From positions 19,970,852 through 20,034,851 of the forward strand of contig CM070508.1 in the NCBI GenBank assembly GCA_036346375.1: a stretch of 64,000 bases of DNA, written 5' to 3'. The translations under genes and the position numbers were made by a program. The stretch's first letter is position 1. Each line of letters begins with the position of its first letter. Below are positions 59,558 through 64,000 of this stretch, piece by piece. Below the pieces are notes generated by a model. The model ran no database searches. It was given only the letters and a program-made list of their open reading frames with translations, and was not told the DNA's origin. Source of the stretch: Guadua angustifolia (lineage: Eukaryota; Streptophyta; Magnoliopsida; Poales; Poaceae).

Positions 59558-60418
59558 GTGCTAAAAGGCCTTTAGTGGTTTTTATGGGTGCATTTCTTGC
59601 TCTCAGTCTCGCTGCAGTCTCAACAGGCGTCGTCCTAGCATTCACTGAGGACTTTGCTCATCCTGTACATGTTAGTTCTATTGAACATTTTTCATGAAAA
59701 CCTTGTAGCAAGTAACTGCTTGGTAAAATTTGAGTTCCCCTGATTGGAGTTCCTTGCAAAAGTACTTAATCCATTCGACCCATCTCAAATAAGAATTGGA
59801 TTGCCCTTTTTTAAAACAAAAATAATTGGAGTTTAAAGTATTTTCTATTCCTCGAATAAGTGCACTTTAGGATCCATTTCCACTTCTAAGATCAATTTGC
59901 CATTATGTAGGCAAGTGCTGCCAACGTCCAGAACTGTTATTGTTCTGTTGTCACCGTTTCCCTCTCCCTTTCCCTCCTTCCCCACTATCTCTCGAATATA
60001 AAAAGACTTGTTTTCCATTTTGATTAATGGAAATGGGAACGGCCCATTAAAAAAAAAATCAATTTGCCACCTGAAAAATTTTCAGTTGCCAATCTGCTTC
60101 TGGTACATATAGAACCTATGAGTGCTGACTATTAATGAATTTTGTTTTTCTCAGGTTGTTCATGTTGAGGATTTTACAGGAGTAGCACATGGCAAAAGTA
60201 AAGTTTCTTATGTTTCTATATTCTCCCATATGCCTGGAAAGTTGACAAAAGAACTGAAAAGTCTTGGGGACAAATTTACTTGCGGAAGCAATGAAGCTAT
60301 TGATTTTGTAACCTTCACTGCCAAGTATGACTGTCGGAGACCTATAGTAGCCAATGGTGGATTGAGTGCATCAGAAGTTCCAGTGCTCCGTGTGACAAGC
60401 AGCTCCATTCTTCCCTGA
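59558..60418 (+). pseudogene. ERMP1-like (M28 metallopeptidase) C-terminal gene fragment, 2 exons
   Basis: Exon 59558-59670 encodes a membrane segment (VVFMGAFLALSLAAVSTGVV) followed by FTEDFAHPVH. Exon 60155-60418 continues VVHVEDFTGVAHGKSKV, SYVSIFSHMPGKLTKELKSL, FTCGSNEAIDFVTFTAKYDC and stops. Splice sites are GT/AG and phase 0, so the two parts join in frame. The pattern follows the C-terminal region of plant endoplasmic reticulum metallopeptidase 1-like proteins; the peptidase domain itself is absent. Identification is from remembered family pattern. Confidence 0.55.
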
Positions 60419-60925
60419 CGTTATCAATCAGAATGCATGCACAACTGGCAAAGGAATTTTACGCACCTGCTGTTCGGCGCCGGCGGAAGAAGAAGCAACT
60501 CTGCAGCAGTACGCCGGCGACGACGGAGAGCTGCAGTAGGCACGAAGCAGGGCCGCGTACGCGCATGACCACGTCGTCGCCGAGCGCGGTGCAGGGGCAG
60601 GGTTGTTGATGGTGCTTTGTATGACTACTGACTAGGAAACAATCTCCCGCACATGAGCGCTTCGTATGGGCCGACGATAGATCAAAAAATTGGCGCGGAA
60701 GAACACCAGTCCTGGGAACGATGCGTGGTTCGGCGAGGAAAAAATGCCGCGCACAAGCGCTGGACTCTGGCGCTAAGACTTTTGCCACCAAAATTTGAAG
60801 GTTAGTTGAGTTTAGGGTCTAATTGCTGGAGTTAATAGTTATCTTGGACTCTAATTATTTTAGTTAAGGCTCTATTTTGAGGTATAGGGCTCTATTTTAA
60901 GGCCTGACTTTTGGAGATGCTCTTA

Positions 60926-61659
60926 ACAAGTTATTATTAAACTTTATTTTAAAATTAATATAGTTTAACATTTTTAGGTAGTTATTTCAAATTTGAAGTA
61001 ATAAGTACCCGTCGAGCCGAGTTTTTTTAAATTTTTGTCGTTTGAAATAGACTTATTTCAATTTTAAACCTATTGATTATTATAATTAAAAAAATTTATT
61101 TCGAGCTAGTTCTTTTGCCGGCCCTATTCAGGGTTAATGGATACGGCTTTTACCGGGTCGCCATCTCTTTCTTTTTACCGTTAGGCCCTCCGAGTTTATT
61201 TCTATTACAATTGTTAGCTAGAGGCTGGCAACTTTGTCACACTCGAGAGTAATTTTCCATCAATTGGTGAGGCCTGTTGCAGCAATTTCACAGGAATTTT
61301 ATAGGGATTTCACTTCAGTTGGTACAGGAAATAGAAAAAAAATCTAGCTGGGCCTGGTTGATTGTTTTTTCCCATATTTTTGGAAGGGAGTATCTCGGAC
61401 GAAATACGCGTATGGATAGTGAATTTATAGCTACAAGCTGGATTTTGGTATCCATTGATCAGTATCAACACTATTAGTTTCTTAAAAGTGTCTTTCCCCT
61501 TGCTAAATTAACAGCTCGCGTTTCTCATTTCATTATAGATAATACGGGACACAATTCAGGGAAAGTTTGCTCGTGGATTTGGCAAAAAATCTCGAATTAA
61601 GCAGTTTTTTGCTATTGATACGTATTGGCTAACGAGAATAATGCACATCTTATGTAATA
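60926..61659. other. AT-rich stretch, hAT-type relic and nothing else recognised
   Basis: CGAGCCGAG near 61012 and TTTTGCCGGCCCTA near 61115 suggest the decayed end of a hAT MITE related to the one at 56110. The remainder shows no gene. Confidence 0.3.
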
Positions 61660-61897
61660 CTCCCTTCGGTTAAAAATAGTTATCGTTTTGAACATAGACA
61701 TAATCTCCAAAACTCAATTTTGATTATATTTATAAAACCTTATAAAATTATAATATTATGAAAGTACTTTTGAAGATAAAACTACAAATATGATTTTTAT
61801 TATCCAACTTAAGTATTTAAAAAGATATTAGCAATCAAAATATTAAAAGTTTAATTATACATATATTTAAAATAATACTATTTGTGATCAAAGCGAG
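61660..61897. mobile_element. Stowaway-like MITE (238 bp)
   Basis: Starts CTCCCTTCGGT after TA and ends in GCGAG before TA, with the AT-rich interior of a Stowaway element. The right inverted repeat is degraded. Mariner-type transposases mobilise this class. Confidence 0.7.
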
Positions 61898-61899
61898 TA

Positions 61900-63050
61900 A
61901 AAGATTTAACATACGGTATTAGAGGAAACTGGAGAGGACGAGTCGTTCCAATACGGTAGCCAGAGGCCCAGAGCATTCTCATTCCTTAGGCACGAAGGTA
62001 GGAAACCCAGGGGCTCAGTTTGCATCTGGACCATTTGGTCATTGAAGCCGGGGATAGATAGATAAGGCTGTTGATATAGACCGCTGGTTCGTCTAATAAT
62101 TTCGTTGAAACTTAAGAATTCTCATTACCTTTTTACGGTGTCGGTGGTCTTAAAAAATAAGTTAGTAACAGGGGAGAGTTTTTTCTCCGTGGAGGAAGTA
62201 ATTCATTCTGATACATTTCATAAGCATGCTTTCTAACAAATGTTTACGAGTGATAAATCAGTTAAGAGTAGAGCAAGTGAAAAAAAAATGGAGGCCACCG
62301 TCTCAGAGTGGGCTAATGTTGATGTTCCTTTTCTTTGGATCATTCAGAAGGATAGAGCTCTGTCTTGCGTAATTCTCAAGAAGTCCTTATGGCAGTGCTG
62401 GTACTCTTCAAATTGGCAACTGTACATGCGCTGGAGATTGTTTTCAACATAGCCATTCGTCAAGTTATTTTTTAGACTGATGTGTCGATGCTTAAAATTT
62501 TGGGTCTCTAGATCAAGCTTATGATTTAAAAATTATTGTAGGCTTATGAGGAAACAAGATTGTGAAAGAAAAAAAATGAGAGATTGTTTCTTATTAGCCA
62601 ATTGGCTTAACAGAGTACAAATACTTGATCACAGAGTATTGCAAATGATCAGAATGAGAATTACCCCCCTGACGGTACAAATGGCGTTCCAATTTATACA
62701 GCATGAAGAGGCGGCAATTGGTCTTCAACGGTGTTGTACAGCCGAAAGGTGTCTTTCTGTCAAAAGATGTCCGATTGTCTTCTTACCAAATGGTACTTTT
62801 TTGGGATAATGTAGTTATTTGTACCTGTTAAGATAATTATTCATACAAATGTGTGTAAAGAGATAACTGCTTACCCGACTAGTTAACTGGTCGGGACTAC
62901 TATTTAACTAGCCGGTGACGACCAATGTGAGGCAATATGTTAGATATGTCAATAAACTGGTCGGAAACTTAACAAGTGACTAACCGTGGACCTCTTTTTT
63001 ATGGCTTTTTCTTTACAAGTTATGGGCCTAAAAAATAAAACACGGCTTTT
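61900..63050. other. AT-rich stretch, nothing recognised
   Basis: Short open frames (for example 62240-62452 and 62546-62809) show no family features. They may be decayed retroelement sequence leading into the RNase H-like fragment to the right. Confidence 0.25.
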
Positions 63051-63057
63051 AATTGTT

Positions 63058-63260
63058 GCTAGCTCAAAACAAAATATGGCCTTTAATCCTCATCATGATG
63101 CACTTAATTTGTGTTCTTGTTTAGTTGAGAAAAAAGAGCACTTTGGTTTAAGTGATGTAATTATTGAAGAGGCTAAACTGCTTATGGTGAATCGTTTTGT
63201 TAAAGTTGAGATGGTATTTTGTCATAGAGGATGTAATGTGTTGTGCATGCACTCGCAAAA
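63058..63260 (+). pseudogene. RNase H-like (RVT_3) fragment
   Basis: The frame reads HFGLSDVIIEEAKLLM, then RFVKVEMVFCHRGCN and degenerates just where the family has a VAHALA motif. This matches the C-terminal part of the RNase H-like domain of plant non-LTR elements and related genes. No RT was found beside it. Confidence 0.45.
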
Positions 63261-63296
63261 TTCAGCGTGGCTTTGGAGTCTTCGAGCTCATGCATA

Positions 63297-63500
63297 CAGT
63301 TTGATGATTAGAGTTCTAGATTCTAGTTTCATCTCAGATCTGAAATTTGTAGACTAAAATAAAGTAAATTAAGTTTATATTTTTAGTCTAAAATGTAAAT
63401 AAAATGAGCCACCTAAACACTCTTAATATATCCACAGTTCTAACTCCACAGATTAGTAAAGTTAAAAATACCGGATCTAACGAAGCTATACTAAACATAG
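63297..63500. mobile_element. degraded Tourist-like MITE
   Basis: Its core (AGATCTGAAATTTGTAGACT, AAAATAAAGTAAATTAAG) closely follows the interior of the MITE at 15666-15880, but the GGGCCTGTTTGG ends have decayed. Confidence 0.65.
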
Positions 63501-63787
63501 CCTATATCTCGTATGTTAGCTAGTGATTTCGCTAACTCGCCATGCTAATGAAATAATTCTATTTGTAATAAAAAAACTTGGCAACTCTCATACTCGTACC
63601 CGTATGTTTCCGTTTGCGTGACAGAAAATTACTATTGTATTCTAGAAGTAAAAGCAACACAGAATAATCCATTTGCTGATGCCAACATAGGCACCGTCGA
63701 ATCACGCGATACATGCCTGTGCCATAGACATCGGTACATCACAGCATCCAAAGAAGTCACAAGAAAGCTTCCGAAGAGTCGAAGACA

Positions 63788-64000
63788 TCACAGCAAAGAT
63801 TTACCCGGGTACTTGGCAGATGCTGATTTCTTTCTCTCATTTTCACCAGCACTTGGTGTGGAAGATGAATCCACAGCTGCAGATTTAGCTTCTGCAGTGA
63901 CTTGATGCTGGGGCTTGTGATGTGCACCTTGAGCAGATTGAGCTGCAGCAAAGCTGAGCTGAGGGTAACCATGCCGGCCTGCTTCTTGATGGCTCTGGAA
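63788..64000 (-). CDS. unidentified gene, C-terminal end (runs off the window)
   Basis: The minus-strand frame entering from the right edge reads SHQEAGRHGYPQLSFAAAQS, then HHKPQHQVTAEAKSAAVDSS and NERKKSASAKYPGKSLL before a TGA at 63788-63790. The Q/A/S/K-rich composition and codon use look like a genuine disordered C-terminus. A GTAAAT after CCGG at about 63805 could be a donor site, in which case the exon ends there. Function cannot be told. Confidence 0.45.
   Translation of the reverse strand, partial: FQSHQEAGRHGYPQLSFAAAQSAQGAHHKPQHQVTAEAKSAAVDSSSTPSAGENERKKSASAKYPGKSLL

Larger units (their letters stand above)
52535..60922. mobile_element. autonomous-type PIF/Harbinger element (8388 bp) carrying host gene fragments
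   Basis: Inverted ends GAGCATCTCTAAGAAAAGCC and GAGCATCTCCAAAAGTCAGG, with GCCTTAAA-TAGAG also shared inside. Both are flanked by TTA (52532-52534 and 60923-60925), the PIF/Harbinger 3-bp duplication. Contents in order: subterminal sequence, GC-rich exon-like block, tandem repeats, Myb-like ORF (+), unidentified exon-like piece, katanin-p80-like exons (+) with a nested hAT MITE, DDE transposase (-), ERMP1-like exons (+), GC-rich right arm. The two transposition genes converge. Most Harbinger elements with both genes are a few kilobases, so this one is enlarged. Confidence 0.88.

Noticed and set aside
60459..60791. 110-codon minus frame in the Harbinger right arm
   Set aside because: GC-rich terminal sequence with no recognisable domain; no splice partner.
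1..64000. CRISPR array, operon or prokaryotic gene cluster
   Set aside because: Introns, plant transposons and grass gene families are present throughout; the tandem repeats lack uniform spacers.

Overview
This window is nuclear DNA from a flowering plant, almost certainly a grass (Poaceae). The evidence is intron-containing genes with GT/AG junctions, GC-rich first exons, and a transposon load typical of grasses: Tat- and Reina-type Ty3/gypsy elements, Tourist-, Stowaway- and hAT-type MITEs, and plant mariner, PIF/Harbinger and MULE transposases. No prokaryotic, organellar or CRISPR feature was seen. A panicoid grass is likely, but species cannot be fixed from sequence alone.

Two intact host genes are supported, both on the minus strand. 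(1) A three-exon phytocystatin (cysteine protease inhibitor, 174 aa with signal peptide) at 5939-7465. (2) An eight-exon CUE-domain/coiled-coil protein (687 aa) at 47289-52318. A third gene, unidentified, runs off the right edge on the minus strand (63788-64000). Several host-gene fragments lie among the repeats: a beta-COP-like piece (18498-18609), a TOM7-like pseudogene (37733-37881), and, inside one transposon, katanin-p80-like and ERMP1-like exons.

The rest is mostly transposable elements, many delimited to the base by target-site duplications (TSDs). 1-1925: a possible copia trace and a long-LTR fragment. 4914-5836: hAT-type element just 3' of the cystatin. 7852-13524: Reina-like chromovirus (390-bp LTRs, TSD GAAAA) just 5' of the cystatin and in the same orientation. 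13561-15562: PIF/Harbinger (TSD TAA). 15666-15880: related Tourist MITE (TSD TAA). 15949-18456: mariner-like element. 18610-20650: reversed long LTR. 20761-32215: Tat-type gypsy (638-bp LTRs, TSD TTTAG) carrying an antisense extra ORF and itself split by a 3.73-kb solo LTR (23199-26928, TSD ATCCT). 32265-34560: minisatellite and decayed MULE transposase. 35914-36924: solo LTR (TSD TGTCC). 38750-43207: decayed copia and gypsy remnants. 43230-44854: another reversed long LTR. 44855-45710: TA/TG microsatellites holding two long-TIR MITEs.

The most unusual object is an 8.39-kb PIF/Harbinger element (52535-60922, TIRs and TSD TTA) inserted 214 bp upstream of the CUE gene start codon. It carries a nearly complete DDE transposase and a Myb-like partner ORF, each with one visible nonsense codon. 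It also carries exon-intron fragments of at least two unrelated host genes with splice junctions still in frame, so it resembles a gene-capturing autonomous Harbinger element.
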